A stretch of DNA of 31,434 nucleotides, from the NCBI GenBank assembly GCA_045123575.1, contig JBGVKG010000043.1, positions 1 to 31,434 of the forward strand. The letters run 5' to 3'. The notes beneath the pieces were generated by a model. It did not search any database. It was not told the DNA's origin and worked only from the letters and a program-made list of their open reading frames with translations. Below, in pieces: positions 1-8,367 of this stretch (position 1 is its first letter; each line of letters opens with the position of its first letter). Origin of the DNA: SVEL01 sp045123575 (GTDB taxonomy: Bacteria; Bacillota; Clostridia; Lachnospirales; Lachnospiraceae). The position numbers were made by a program, and so were the translations under genes.

Positions 1-27
1 TTCAAAATACTTTATACTCTTAATCAT

Positions 28-94
28 AGAGGACACCTACCTTTGTTTGTATTGGTTTGAGCGCTAAATACTTTATCACAAAGGGGTGTCCTCT
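28..94. terminator. Large imperfect hairpin, probable terminator of an upstream gene
   Basis: The arms AGAGGACACC (28-37) and GGTGTCCTCT (85-94) are perfectly complementary. A second pair, CCTTTGT (40-46) and ACAAAGG (78-84), lies just inside after a 2-nt bulge. The loop is about 31 nt and the right arm runs into a T-rich stretch. AAATACTTTAT occurs at 5-15 and again at 66-76. A terminator of a gene lying left of the window is the simplest reading; a mobile-element end is possible but nothing else supports it. Confidence 0.45.
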
Positions 95-159
95 TTCTAT
101 GTCTTTATTTAATTTTCCGAATAAAATTTTACGCTAGCAACAGATTAAAAGTAAAATAA

Positions 160-187
160 AAAGAAGTAGCATGATGCGTACTTCTTT
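160..187 (-). terminator. Terminator of the RHH regulator gene
   Basis: AAAGAAGTA (160-168) pairs with TACTTCTTT (179-187). Read on the minus strand, the hairpin follows the stop of the 206-385 gene and is followed by a T-rich run. Confidence 0.6.
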
Positions 188-205
188 GTTTTAGTGTAGA
201 TACAT

Positions 206-385
206 TTAGTTTGTATCATCTTTATCTATATTTTCTAGTGCATATTCGCAAGCTTGCAAAACAAAGCTAGAAAATGTTACATTTTGGTTCTTTATAGTAT
301 CTTCTATTCTGTCAATTAAATGTACGGGGAAACGAATGGTTTTGTTTTCGGTTTCTTTTCTATTCTCCTTTAACTGAAATGACAT
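206..385 (-). CDS. Small ribbon-helix-helix (Arc/CopG-like) DNA-binding protein
   Basis: This is a 59-residue ORF. It opens MSFQLKENRKETENKTIRFP, continues with a helix around VHLIDRIEDTIKN, and ends in a second helix FSSFVLQACEYALENI. A basic segment, a short beta strand (KTIRFPV) and two helices is the ribbon-helix-helix pattern, most like the small YlcI/YnfO or Arc-type proteins of Firmicutes. The minus strand carries GGAGGTGT just upstream of the ATG, a good ribosome binding site. It diverges from the operon that starts at 519 and shares a palindrome-rich spacer with it, so it may repress itself and that operon. That regulatory role is inference; the fold assignment rests on the residue pattern alone. 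Confidence 0.72.
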   Translation of the reverse strand: MSFQLKENRKETENKTIRFPVHLIDRIEDTIKNQNVTFSSFVLQACEYALENIDKDDTN

Positions 386-410
386 ATTACACCTCCTATA
401 TTACTAATAA

Positions 411-471
411 TATTGCAAAATAGAATAAAAATATGCATTGCGAAATGCAATGCAGAATGTATTGCAAATAG
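411..471. promoter_or_regulatory. Cluster of TTGCAA/GCATTGC repeats, candidate RHH operator
   Basis: The sequence shows TATTGCAAAATAG (411-423), the perfect inverted repeat TGCATTGC-GAAAT-GCAATGCA (434-454) and TATTGCAAATAG (460-471). The ATTGC cores are spaced about 24-25 bp apart. They lie between the divergent RHH gene and the 519 operon, next to a TATAAT box at 488-493. Clustered short repeats of this kind are what RHH dimers usually bind; binding here is inferred. Confidence 0.5.
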
Positions 472-487
472 AGAATATTTGTGCTAG

Positions 488-493
488 TATAAT
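488..493 (+). promoter_or_regulatory. -10 box (TATAAT) of the surface operon
   Basis: A perfect TATAAT lies 26 bp upstream of the ATG at 519. No good -35 is seen at 17 bp. The nearest match, TTGCAA at 462-467, sits 20 bp away and inside the repeat cluster, so activation or repression by a bound protein is plausible. The box lies downstream of the first in-frame ATG at 438 and rules that start out. Confidence 0.5.
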
Positions 494-518
494 TTTGGCA
501 ATACGGAGGAGGAAGAAT

Positions 519-1457
519 ATGAAGATAGTAAAAAGTTTAAAAAATAAAATTAGTGAAACCATTAATTGTATAAAAGCATTTCAAATGGATCCTATTGATA
601 ATACGGGTAAGCTGATACCAACGGCGATGGTGTTATTAGGCGTGTTATCATTTTTAGTTGCATATATAATGTTTTGGGTTGGAAATGGATATGGTATTCA
701 AATTGAATTAATGAAAGAAGATTTTTGGACTGGATTAATTAAAAGCTTTACGCTTGGGAAAATTGGCATTATATATACAAGTTTTGTTCCTGTAATAGTG
801 TGTTTAATGTTTGTTATACAATTCATATTGGCAACTATAACTTTTTTTATTAATGCATCAAAAATTAAAATAATTTTTATGGGCATACTTGGTGGTTTGT
901 CAATATTAATTCCAATTATAATTACAGTTATATGTTTTTTTGATTTACCTGTGGGTAATGGTATATATTTTTTAGGTACTATGCTAATAATACAGATACT
1001 TTTTATTGTGTTTTTATCACTTTCAAGAGCTGGTTGGATGATCGGAGAAGGTATTATTGCTTTGCTTATTTATTTTGGGGTAATACCTATAACGCTTCTA
1101 GCATTACAGAATATTGTGCCACTTATTATTGTAATTATATCTCTAGCAATAGCGTTCTTATTTGTAGGAGGAGGTGGTGGAGGAGAATATAGTGGTTCGA
1201 ACACGACTTCTGAATCAGGATCTTATAGTAATTCTTATGAAAAACAAAGATTAGAGAGAATTGCATCAGAAGAAAAGCTTAATGAAAAGAAGAAAAATGA
1301 TAGAATAAATCAGCTATTAAGAGAAAGAACTGAATTAAAATCAAATATTCAAAAACATTATGATAAGCAGATTGGTTATGGAACAATAGATCCTAAATCT
1401 TGTAATAATAGGATAAAGAAGATAGAAGAAGAATTAAAAAGATATGGTATTATGTAA
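519..1457 (+). CDS. Polytopic membrane protein with glycine hinge and coiled-coil tail, function unknown
   Basis: The start at 519 is chosen because GGAGGAGG lies 7 nt upstream and the -10 box at 488-493 excludes the ATG at 438. The product is 312 residues. Hydrophobic segments lie near residues 33-55, 82-112, 116-141, 147-168 and 175-216, the last long enough to cross twice. A run of six glycines (217-222) and a Ser/Thr-rich linker (about 224-240) lead into a charged, probably coiled-coil C-terminus (241-312, many Lys/Glu/Arg). No family was recognised. It heads a four-gene operon whose next gene starts 69 nt downstream. The cytoplasmic tail could be a partner-binding arm. Codon use is very A-rich compared with the rest of the window. 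Confidence 0.7.
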   Translation: MKIVKSLKNKISETINCIKAFQMDPIDNTGKLIPTAMVLLGVLSFLVAYIMFWVGNGYGIQIELMKEDFWTGLIKSFTLGKIGIIYTSFVPVIVCLMFVIQFILATITFFINASKIKIIFMGILGGLSILIPIIITVICFFDLPVGNGIYFLGTMLIIQILFIVFLSLSRAGWMIGEGIIALLIYFGVIPITLLALQNIVPLIIVIISLAIAFLFVGGGGGGEYSGSNTTSESGSYSNSYEKQRLERIASEEKLNEKKKNDRINQLLRERTELKSNIQKHYDKQIGYGTIDPKSCNNRIKKIEEELKRYGIM

Positions 1458-1526
1458 ATTAATTATGTTGAAACTTTGATACAAATTATGAGGTTGTATT
1501 AGATAACGATAACTTAGGAGAAAACC

Positions 1527-4019
1527 ATGAACAAGAAGAAAATAGTGATAATTGTTTCAGTAATTTTAACGATTGCAATTGGGACGGTACTAATAGTTTG
1601 CAATATAGCAGATGGTAAAAAGAAAACAAAGGGTGAAAACATTGTAGTACACAATGAGTGCGTTTTTACACGATATGAATGGATGAAGCTCTTATGTGAA
1701 AAGGTTGGTGTGACCGAGTATGAAAACAACACACCATATTTTGATGATATATCCAAAGAAAATGATTATTTTAAATATATTCAGGCAGCAGTTGAATGGG
1801 ATATATTGAAAGATGATGAGAAGTTTCAGGGCGATTGTTGTGTAAATGGAAAATTTATTGCGATAACCACTCTCAAATCAATTTCTAAAGAAAAAATGAG
1901 AATTTATCTTGAATCTGACGAAAACATTACAGAAGAAAAATGTGTTGAAATTGCTTTGAAAGTTGGCTTAATTACAACTGAAGAATTAGATAAATGTTTT
2001 AGTAATGCAGAAGCAAAAAGTGTAATTAAAAGATTTGAGGAAATGTATTTTACAACTTTTTGGAAAGATAACTATGAAAAAATTGAGTTTACGGATAATG
2101 TAAAAGAAATTCCATTAGAAGAGATTATAGTAAAAAATTCTGCTTATACAGAAATCGTTGTTTCGGAACAACTTTTAAAAGATTTAAAGCGAGAACAAAT
2201 TATTATCCTAGATAATAGCAATTTTGGGGTGAAATGTGCAAGAAAAATTAAAGACATCAATGAAGATGGAACTGTGATTTTAAGTGAAGATGTTGCAATA
2301 GAGGATGCATTTGAAAGTGTTCTTATATCTGATAAAAGTGATATTGGGTTTTCGGATATAGCAAATTATAATAATGCGGATATAAAAAAACGAAGTTCAT
2401 ATATTATGCCGAGATCTAAAAGTAGCACATTGTCAGAAGGTTTCAAAATATCACTTTCAATTGGTGAGGATGGTGCTCTAGGCATTGAATTTAGGGATAA
2501 TAACACGGGGGATACATTCGAGATTTTATCAGACATAGAAGTGGATGCAGAATCTGAGTGTAATTTAGAATTAAATGTAGGGAGGATAACCTATGCAGCG
2601 ATGTTTGATTATGACATTCTTACTGGAGTAAAATATGTTGATATCAATGTTGATGCAAATGCAGAAATAAGTGGTTTGTTCAAAGGATTTGATGAAGAAA
2701 CCAAAATTGTATTGTATAGAACTACAGCACCAATTGGTAGTGGGTATGTTGGAGTGGATTTTGAAATCGCTATGGTGATTTCAGCTGAGGGTAGTATCTC
2801 TTTTACGGCACAAATGCCTATGAAAGCAACACTTTCTTATGAGAAAGGAAAAGGAAGTAGGGGATTCGACGTTGATGTTTCACCGAAAACGCCAACAATA
2901 CAAGGTGATTGCAAAGCAAGAGCTGATTTGCGTATAGAGCCAACATTAGTGGTGTTGATGTTGATTGATGTGCTTGATGTTCAAATTGATATGGGTATTG
3001 AAGCAAATGCTAGTGTGACATTACATCCAAATTCACAAATTTGTACAGATGTAAAAATAGCCTATCCGGTTTTTTCTTTATCTATTTGTGGAGATGATGA
3101 TATAGATACATTATTAGGCTTACTAGGTTTTTCGGCAGAGTGGGATTTTATTACTGCAGAAAATGCACCGATTAAAATAGGATTGCATTATGAATCTTTT
3201 TCAGAACAAGAACCTCAATTTGTTGAAAGTTGTACATATGATAGCGACAAACAGGAGGAGGCAACAAAGGAAGAGTCTAATAAACCTAAAGAATTTGGGT
3301 GGGAAATAAAAAATGACACATTATATATATGGGGAGATTGTGCAATTCCGGATTACTCAATTCTGCAAAAACATTATATTCCGTGGAATGAAAAAGTATT
3401 TTCTAAAGTAGTTATATATGATGGGATTACACGAATCGGAGATTTTGCCTTTATAGATTGCGAGTGGTTAGTAAGTATTGTAATACCAGAAAGTGTTCAA
3501 AGTATTGGTGAATGCTCATTTAGTGGATGTGTTTCGTTAACGGAAATTGTTATTCCTAATAGTGTAAATGTAATTGAAAGAAGTGCGTTTATGAATTGTA
3601 AATCATTAGAAAGAATCACTATTCCAAACAGTGTTAAAAAGATTGAGTCTAGTGCTTTTGAATATTGTAGTTCGTTAATGGGTGTAGTTATACCGGATGG
3701 AATAAAAAGAATAGCTAATAGCACATTTAGATGTTGTAATTCATTATCACATATTAGTATACCTGATAGTGTAGAATCTATAGGTGCACGCGCATTTGAA
3801 AATTGTGAAGCATTGGAAGAAGTAGTTATTCCAGAAGGAGTTAGATATATTTATGATGATGCTTTTAGTGGGTGTAATATTAAGAGAGTGTTATTACCTG
3901 ATAGTATAGAAGAAGTTGGGTTTAGAATATTTGGCTTAGAGGAAATAGAAATAATTTATAAAGGTCAGATATATAATTGGAATACAATAAGAAAAGCAGT
4001 AGAGGAAGTGAATAAATAA
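1527..4019 (+). CDS. Membrane-anchored protein with SLH-like N-terminus and BspA-type leucine-rich repeats
   Basis: The product is 830 residues and is preceded by AGGAG at a 6-nt spacing. A basic N-terminus and hydrophobic segment (about residues 5-28) act as signal or uncleaved anchor. Residues about 45-125 resemble an S-layer-homology repeat (TRYEWMKLLCEKVG, then FDDIS, then AAVEWDIL). The middle (about 130-580) is beta-rich and unassigned. From about 590 a typical BspA cap (WEIKNDTLYIWGD) leads into roughly eight repeats of about 23 residues up to about 808, each of the form IPxSVxxIGxxAFxxCxSLxx. LRR_5/BspA repeats are known in secreted binding and adhesion proteins of gut Firmicutes and Bacteroides; the ligand cannot be predicted. 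It probably sits outside the membrane, together with the lipoprotein two genes downstream. Confidence 0.8.
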   Translation: MNKKKIVIIVSVILTIAIGTVLIVCNIADGKKKTKGENIVVHNECVFTRYEWMKLLCEKVGVTEYENNTPYFDDISKENDYFKYIQAAVEWDILKDDEKFQGDCCVNGKFIAITTLKSISKEKMRIYLESDENITEEKCVEIALKVGLITTEELDKCFSNAEAKSVIKRFEEMYFTTFWKDNYEKIEFTDNVKEIPLEEIIVKNSAYTEIVVSEQLLKDLKREQIIILDNSNFGVKCARKIKDINEDGTVILSEDVAIEDAFESVLISDKSDIGFSDIANYNNADIKKRSSYIMPRSKSSTLSEGFKISLSIGEDGALGIEFRDNNTGDTFEILSDIEVDAESECNLELNVGRITYAAMFDYDILTGVKYVDINVDANAEISGLFKGFDEETKIVLYRTTAPIGSGYVGVDFEIAMVISAEGSISFTAQMPMKATLSYEKGKGSRGFDVDVSPKTPTIQGDCKARADLRIEPTLVVLMLIDVLDVQIDMGIEANASVTLHPNSQICTDVKIAYPVFSLSICGDDDIDTLLGLLGFSAEWDFITAENAPIKIGLHYESFSEQEPQFVESCTYDSDKQEEATKEESNKPKEFGWEIKNDTLYIWGDCAIPDYSILQKHYIPWNEKVFSKVVIYDGITRIGDFAFIDCEWLVSIVIPESVQSIGECSFSGCVSLTEIVIPNSVNVIERSAFMNCKSLERITIPNSVKKIESSAFEYCSSLMGVVIPDGIKRIANSTFRCCNSLSHISIPDSVESIGARAFENCEALEEVVIPEGVRYIYDDAFSGCNIKRVLLPDSIEEVGFRIFGLEEIEIIYKGQIYNWNTIRKAVEEVNK

Positions 4020-4024
4020 GCATT

Positions 4025-4741
4025 ATGAATACTACTAATACGAAATGGAATGATAAACAAAAAGTATTAAAAGATAATGAAATAGAGAAAAGAGGATTAA
4101 TAGAGCAAGAAATAAAAAATGCGATTAACAACATTTGTCCAGATTGTGTATTTGACAGTGTAGTCAATGAACGCTGGGGAGTAGGAGAGGCATTGTATGA
4201 TATCTTCTGGTGGGATATTAAAATAAAAGATAGTTTATTGATAGATGAATTGAAAGGTTATACAGATATTTTATGTTTACCATATAAGATCAATATATCG
4301 GAAATAGCAGAATTACAAAAAATAGAAGGCAATCTTAGCAAACATACATTGTATTGTGTGAAAGAGACCACAGGTGAGAGTAGATATTGGGGAAAAAGCA
4401 AAAGCAGGCCACATATTGATATTACAACAGGAAACATACATAATGTTAAGAGAAATGAATGTGGTGATAAGATACAACAGTTAGTATTAGCGCGAAAAGA
4501 TGTAAATAATCATTTGGGGCCTAAATTAGATATGTGGAAGGGGACAATTAACTATAATTCCTTGAATAGCTTGGCGTGTAACATTTTTATGAAGACAGGA
4601 GTTACTAAAAAGAATGAAATATGTGGAATAGCAATGCCTAAAATGTGCTATTATCCAGCTATTGATGACGTAGAAGCTAAAGAGGAATCGTTTGAGGAAA
4701 TGTTACGTAAATTTTTAGATAACATTTGCAAAAAAAGATAA
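4025..4741 (+). CDS. Conserved-looking hypothetical soluble protein
   Basis: The product is 238 residues with no signal peptide or membrane segment, and no family was recognised. Visible features are a charged helical N-terminus, an aromatic stretch LYDIFWWDIKIKD, scattered cysteines and a short acidic/basic helix at the end (FEEMLRKFLDNICKKR). It begins 5 nt after the stop of the LRR gene. The nearest Shine-Dalgarno-like sequence (GAGGAAG, 4003-4009) is a little far from the ATG, so translation may be coupled to the gene upstream. It is the only apparently cytoplasmic product of the operon. Function is unknown. Confidence 0.65.
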   Translation: MNTTNTKWNDKQKVLKDNEIEKRGLIEQEIKNAINNICPDCVFDSVVNERWGVGEALYDIFWWDIKIKDSLLIDELKGYTDILCLPYKINISEIAELQKIEGNLSKHTLYCVKETTGESRYWGKSKSRPHIDITTGNIHNVKRNECGDKIQQLVLARKDVNNHLGPKLDMWKGTINYNSLNSLACNIFMKTGVTKKNEICGIAMPKMCYYPAIDDVEAKEESFEEMLRKFLDNICKKR

Positions 4742-4773
4742 ATTAACAGAGATACGGAAAGGAAGTAAAAAAT

Positions 4774-5736
4774 ATGAAAAAAATTAAGTACTTAATATTA
4801 GGTGTTATTATAGCAAGCTTTTTAATCGTAGGATGTGGAAATAATGCTGGTGATAATGGGGGGACAGAAAAGGAAACAATATCAGAAGAAGATAAAATAT
4901 TAGAGGAAAAAGTTAGATTTGATGTAATGAATAATATTTATATTGATAGAGAAGATGAAATATTGGATGTAAAGGTCCTGGCAAAATATAAGGAAGAGAT
5001 GGAAGATAAAGTAATTGTCTCTGTGACATCAAAAAATGAAAATGTTGAGTATACGGAACAGTATATTTTATATTATGAAAATCTAGAGACGGAGTGGAAA
5101 TACAGTAAAACCGAAGAATACAAGGAAGAACAATGGACAAAGAAACCATTAAAAGCTCCGTTAGTAGATGAAATAATGGAGGAATTTAAGGAAGAGTATA
5201 AAGATTCAAGATATGGATTTGAGATTAATATCTCTGAAACAGAGCCTATAGTCGATTTAGAAAATAATGTTGCGACATTTTTTTATGAAGTAGTTTGGGA
5301 TACTATAGTGAGATATACATCTGAAGGTTGGGCGTGCTCATATGAGTTTAATGAGATTACAGAAGAATGGGAAGCTTCTAATATAGAATATGATGTACAT
5401 AAAATGGATTTTGACTTCAATCATGAATGGCAAGGTGATGATACATATCGAAACTATTCTTTAAAAAATGGAGTAGTTGAGAATGGCATCTTAACCATTG
5501 ATTTTTACATAGACGGAGAATATCATAAAATGCGTGGAGAGATAGAGACTGGTCCAAGGGGCGTTGATTCGCACGTAGCTTTAGTTGATATAGATAATCC
5601 GTCATATTATTTAGAAGGAAGTTTTAATATGTATTCTGGTAGCTTTCAGAGTGGGTATTTGCATCCAGAATATGATAAAGACAAGCAATATGATATTGGT
5701 TATAAGAAGATTCAGATTAGTATGTCTATAGTTTAA
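4774..5736 (+). CDS. Lipoprotein of unknown function
   Basis: The product is 320 residues with a clear lipoprotein signal: MKKIK, a hydrophobic core and the lipobox IVGC, with Cys 21 as the modified residue. An acidic Gly/Asn linker follows. The mature part is rich in Glu, Asp, Tyr and Trp and seems mostly beta-stranded; two YTSEGW/EYKEEQW-like aromatic patches and tandem NTF2- or DUF-like halves are possible, but no family could be assigned. GGAAAGGAAG precedes the ATG. It is the last gene of the 519-5736 operon and ends before a strong terminator. Outer-leaflet display beside the LRR protein is inferred from the signal peptide. Confidence 0.75.
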   Translation: MKKIKYLILGVIIASFLIVGCGNNAGDNGGTEKETISEEDKILEEKVRFDVMNNIYIDREDEILDVKVLAKYKEEMEDKVIVSVTSKNENVEYTEQYILYYENLETEWKYSKTEEYKEEQWTKKPLKAPLVDEIMEEFKEEYKDSRYGFEINISETEPIVDLENNVATFFYEVVWDTIVRYTSEGWACSYEFNEITEEWEASNIEYDVHKMDFDFNHEWQGDDTYRNYSLKNGVVENGILTIDFYIDGEYHKMRGEIETGPRGVDSHVALVDIDNPSYYLEGSFNMYSGSFQSGYLHPEYDKDKQYDIGYKKIQISMSIV

Positions 5737-5784
5737 AGAAATGATAAGTCAATTAGATGTAAGAAAAGAATAAATAGTAATTAA

Positions 5785-5835
5785 AAGATGATGGAACCAT
5801 CGTGCGTCCAGGATTTGAATATCCATTTGAATATT
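5785..5835 (+). pseudogene. Possible C-terminal coding remnant
   Basis: One frame downstream of an upstream stop reads LKDDGTIVRPGFEYPFEY and then TAA. It has the look of a protein tail but no start codon or ribosome binding site, and is only about 17 codons long. It could be the leftover end of a gene deleted between the operon and the terminator. The evidence is compositional only. Confidence 0.2.
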
Positions 5836-5864
5836 AACCGATATATGGATATAAGAGGATAAAA

Positions 5865-5900
5865 AAATAAAGTGTTGTGATTGTTCACAACACTTTATTT
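5865..5900. terminator. Bidirectional terminator
   Basis: AAATAAAGTGTTGTG (5865-5879) is fully complementary to CACAACACTTTATTT (5886-5900) with a 6-nt loop. A-runs on the left and T-runs on the right give a U-tail on both strands. It serves the lipoprotein operon (+) and the DUF5721-like gene (-). Confidence 0.9.
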
Positions 5901-6422
5901 TTACCCAACTATCCCCACAATCGCCTTCTCACACACGCTATCCCAAGCCTTCTCCAGTGTCTTATCCATAGAAAAGATATTAAGAGAAGCCATAGAAATA
6001 CAGTCAAGTGCCGCTGTGCCAGTCTCCGAGCCGTCTAGGCTGCGGTGGCTGTCATAGCGGATGTTTATGTATAGACCACCTACATCCTTGAGGGTCAAAC
6101 CGCAATGGTGCTCATTTAGTAGCTTTTCTGTATATGAAGATGAAGCCTTTAATACTATCTTAAAGCGAAGAGGGAGCTTGCTACCTTTGATAAGGTTGAA
6201 GCAGTGTGGCTTCACTGTGCCCCATGTAGACAGTAGCTTGTCAGGTAAGCTTTCAACCTCGTCCTCTGAGAAAAAGTCTCTTTGTATATGTCCATCTATA
6301 GTAAATGTATTATATGTAGTGATAGATGCCTCCTCTAGTAGGAAGTTATCGAAGGTATCCTTTACTAGCAGGCAGTTCATAAATTTCTTTATATCTGATG
6401 AAGTTATGTTTATGTTGTTCAT
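5901..6422 (-). CDS. DUF5721-like protein
   Basis: The product is 173 residues, soluble, with no signal peptide. The N-terminal pattern (IKKFMNCLLVKDTFDNFLLEEA, then TYNTFTIDG) and the later LYINIRYDSH region match my memory of DUF5721, a Lachnospiraceae family of unknown function. The match was made by recall, not search. On the minus strand AAGGAG lies about 14 nt before the ATG, which is rather far. The stop codon abuts the shared terminator at 5865-5900. It is transcribed divergently from the ABC-F gene, and its promoter lies at 6469-6497. No catalytic motif is visible. Confidence 0.75.
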   Translation of the reverse strand: MNNINITSSDIKKFMNCLLVKDTFDNFLLEEASITTYNTFTIDGHIQRDFFSEDEVESLPDKLLSTWGTVKPHCFNLIKGSKLPLRFKIVLKASSSYTEKLLNEHHCGLTLKDVGGLYINIRYDSHRSLDGSETGTAALDCISMASLNIFSMDKTLEKAWDSVCEKAIVGIVG

Positions 6423-6468
6423 TTGTTATTCTATACGCTCCTTTTGAAGTGCCATTTCATTTACTAGA

Positions 6469-6497
6469 ATTATATATAAATATTTAATAACAAGCAA
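6469..6497 (-). promoter_or_regulatory. Promoter of the DUF5721-like gene
   Basis: On the minus strand TTGCTT (6492-6497) and TATAAT (6469-6474) are 17 bp apart. It points left, away from the ABC-F promoter. Confidence 0.55.
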
Positions 6498-6511
6498 GTA
6501 AAAAACTATAG

Positions 6512-6540
6512 TTGTAAACATTACGCCTTTTTGCTATTAT
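6512..6540 (+). promoter_or_regulatory. Promoter of the ABC-F gene
   Basis: TTGTAA (6512-6517), a 17-bp spacer and TATTAT (6535-6540) with an upstream TGC (extended -10). Transcription should begin near 6547, so the in-frame ATG at 6542 cannot be the start. Confidence 0.65.
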
Positions 6541-6592
6541 AATGGGTGCGAACAGATATGAACATTTACATATAGAAAGGTTTGGTAAACAG

Positions 6593-8146
6593 ATGATACT
6601 TAACGTAGAGAATCTTAGTCATGGTTTTGGAGATAGAGCCATATTTGATAATGTGTCCTTTAGACTTCTTAAGGGCGAGCATATAGGACTTGTAGGTGCC
6701 AATGGCGAGGGTAAGTCCACATTTATGAATATTGTGACAGGTAAGCTTGTACCTGATGCAGGTAAGGTTGAGTGGAATAAGAATGTCCGTGTTGGATACT
6801 TAGACCAGCATGCAGTGTTAGAGAAGGGTATGACTATAGGAGATGTCTTACGTTCTGCATTTAAGTGGCTTTTCGATATGGAAGAGAAGATGAATCAGAT
6901 ATGTGATAAGCTTGGTGAGGCATCAGCAGATGAGATGGATGCTATGATGGAGGAGCTTGGAACTATCCAGGATATGCTTACTAACCATGATTTTTATATT
7001 ATAGATTCTAAGGTGGAGGAAGTTGCCAGAGCATTGGGTATCCTTGAACTTGGTCTTGATAAGGATGTAACAGAGCTTAGTGGTGGACAGAGAACAAAGA
7101 TACTTTTAGGTAAGTTGTTACTCGAGAAACCGGATATCTTGCTTCTTGACGAGCCTACAAACCATTTGGATGCAAACCATATTGAGTGGCTCAAGAGATA
7201 CTTACAGGAGTATGAGAATGCATTTATTCTCATTTCTCATGATATACCATTCCTTAACAGTGTTATCAATCTTATATATCATATGGAGAATCAAGAGCTT
7301 AACCGTTATGTAGGTGATTATGATAAGTTCCTTGAGGTGTATGAGGTGAAGAAGGCTCAGCTTGAGGCGGCATACAACCGTCAGCAACAGGAAATTGCTG
7401 ATTTAAAGGATTTCGTAGCTAGAAATAAGGCTAGAGTATCTACTAGAAATATGGCAATGTCACGTCAGAAGAAGCTTGATAAGATGGATGTGATAGAGCT
7501 TGCCAAGGAGAAGCCAAAGCCAGAGTTTAACTTCAAGGAAGCTAGAGCAGCGGGTAAGGTTATATTCGAGACTACAGACTTAGTTATCGGCTATGACAAG
7601 TCACAGCCACTTTCTAAGCCTATGAATCTACGTATGGAGAGAGGCGAGAAGATAGCTATCGTAGGTACAAATGGTATCGGTAAGACCACATTTCTTAAGA
7701 GCGTGCTTGGACTTATACCAGCACTTGAGGGTAAGGCGGCTCTTGGTGATTATCTCTATAAAGGATATTTTGAGCAGGAGATTAAGCCATCAAACAACAC
7801 TTGTATCGAGGAAATATGGGAGGAGTTCCCATCGTTCACACAGTATGAGGTACGTTCTGCATTGGCAAAGTGTGGTTTGACTACAAAGCATATTGAGAGT
7901 CAGGTTAGAGTACTTAGTGGTGGTGAGCAGGCGAAGGTTAGATTATGCAAGCTTATTAACAATGAAACTAATATATTACTTCTCGACGAGCCTACAAACC
8001 ACTTGGATGTAGATGCTAAAGAGGAGTTAAAGAGAGCCTTGAAGGCATACAGGGGTGCAGTACTTATCGTGTGCCATGAGCCAGAGTTCTATGAGGGTCT
8101 GGTTGATAAGATATGGAATCTTGAGGAGTATTCATTGTTAGCGTAA
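6593..8146 (+). CDS. ABC-F family ATPase (ribosome-associated type)
   Basis: The product is 517 residues from the ATG at 6593, preceded by GAAAGG; the longer reading from 6542 is excluded by the promoter. Two ATPase domains are complete: Walker A GANGEGKST and GTNGIGKTT, signatures LSGGQRTK and LSGGEQAK, and two LLLDEPTNHLD Walker B/D-loop motifs. The charged linker between them (about residues 250-330, many Lys/Glu/Gln) is the P-site tRNA-interacting arm of ABC-F proteins. There are no membrane segments. Members of the family act on the ribosome in translation quality control or antibiotic protection; which of these applies cannot be told here. It is a single-gene unit between a strong promoter and the hairpin at 8226-8258. 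Confidence 0.93.
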   Translation: MILNVENLSHGFGDRAIFDNVSFRLLKGEHIGLVGANGEGKSTFMNIVTGKLVPDAGKVEWNKNVRVGYLDQHAVLEKGMTIGDVLRSAFKWLFDMEEKMNQICDKLGEASADEMDAMMEELGTIQDMLTNHDFYIIDSKVEEVARALGILELGLDKDVTELSGGQRTKILLGKLLLEKPDILLLDEPTNHLDANHIEWLKRYLQEYENAFILISHDIPFLNSVINLIYHMENQELNRYVGDYDKFLEVYEVKKAQLEAAYNRQQQEIADLKDFVARNKARVSTRNMAMSRQKKLDKMDVIELAKEKPKPEFNFKEARAAGKVIFETTDLVIGYDKSQPLSKPMNLRMERGEKIAIVGTNGIGKTTFLKSVLGLIPALEGKAALGDYLYKGYFEQEIKPSNNTCIEEIWEEFPSFTQYEVRSALAKCGLTTKHIESQVRVLSGGEQAKVRLCKLINNETNILLLDEPTNHLDVDAKEELKRALKAYRGAVLIVCHEPEFYEGLVDKIWNLEEYSLLA

Positions 8147-8225
8147 TAGCTATGTTAAACAAAGTGATTAGATAACATTAGGTAGAGAAGTTATTTTATA
8201 AATATTTATAAATAAAATGAAAATA

Positions 8226-8258
8226 GGGAGTTCAGTCCGAAGTTTTGGACTGGCTCCC
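8226..8258 (+). terminator. Terminator-like hairpin after the ABC-F gene
   Basis: GGGAG-TT-CAGTCC (8226-8238) pairs with GGACTG-G-CTCCC (8247-8258) around an 8-nt loop. The tail is only moderately T-rich (TTGTATT). Confidence 0.65.
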
Positions 8259-8332
8259 TTGTATTATAGTGTTACAAACAAAAAAACAAGTAATGTTCGG
8301 CATTTCTACAAATACTGAACTAATACATAGTA

Positions 8333-8345
8333 AGGTCGTAGACCT
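8333..8345. repeat. Short palindrome AGGTC-GTA-GACCT
   Basis: A 5-bp inverted repeat with a 3-nt loop, located 11 nt upstream of the GGAGG site of the next gene. It could be an operator half-site or a small leader hairpin. No regulator is known. Confidence 0.25.
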
Positions 8346-8367
8346 ATGAGAACTTAGGAGGTACACT

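Noticed and set aside
438..518. N-terminal extension of the first plus-strand gene
   Set aside because: The -10 box at 488-493 and the GGAGGAGG site place the start at 519.
6061..6447. Plus-strand ORF opposite the DUF5721-like gene
   Set aside because: It lies antisense to a better-supported gene with promoter and terminator, and its protein has no recognisable features.
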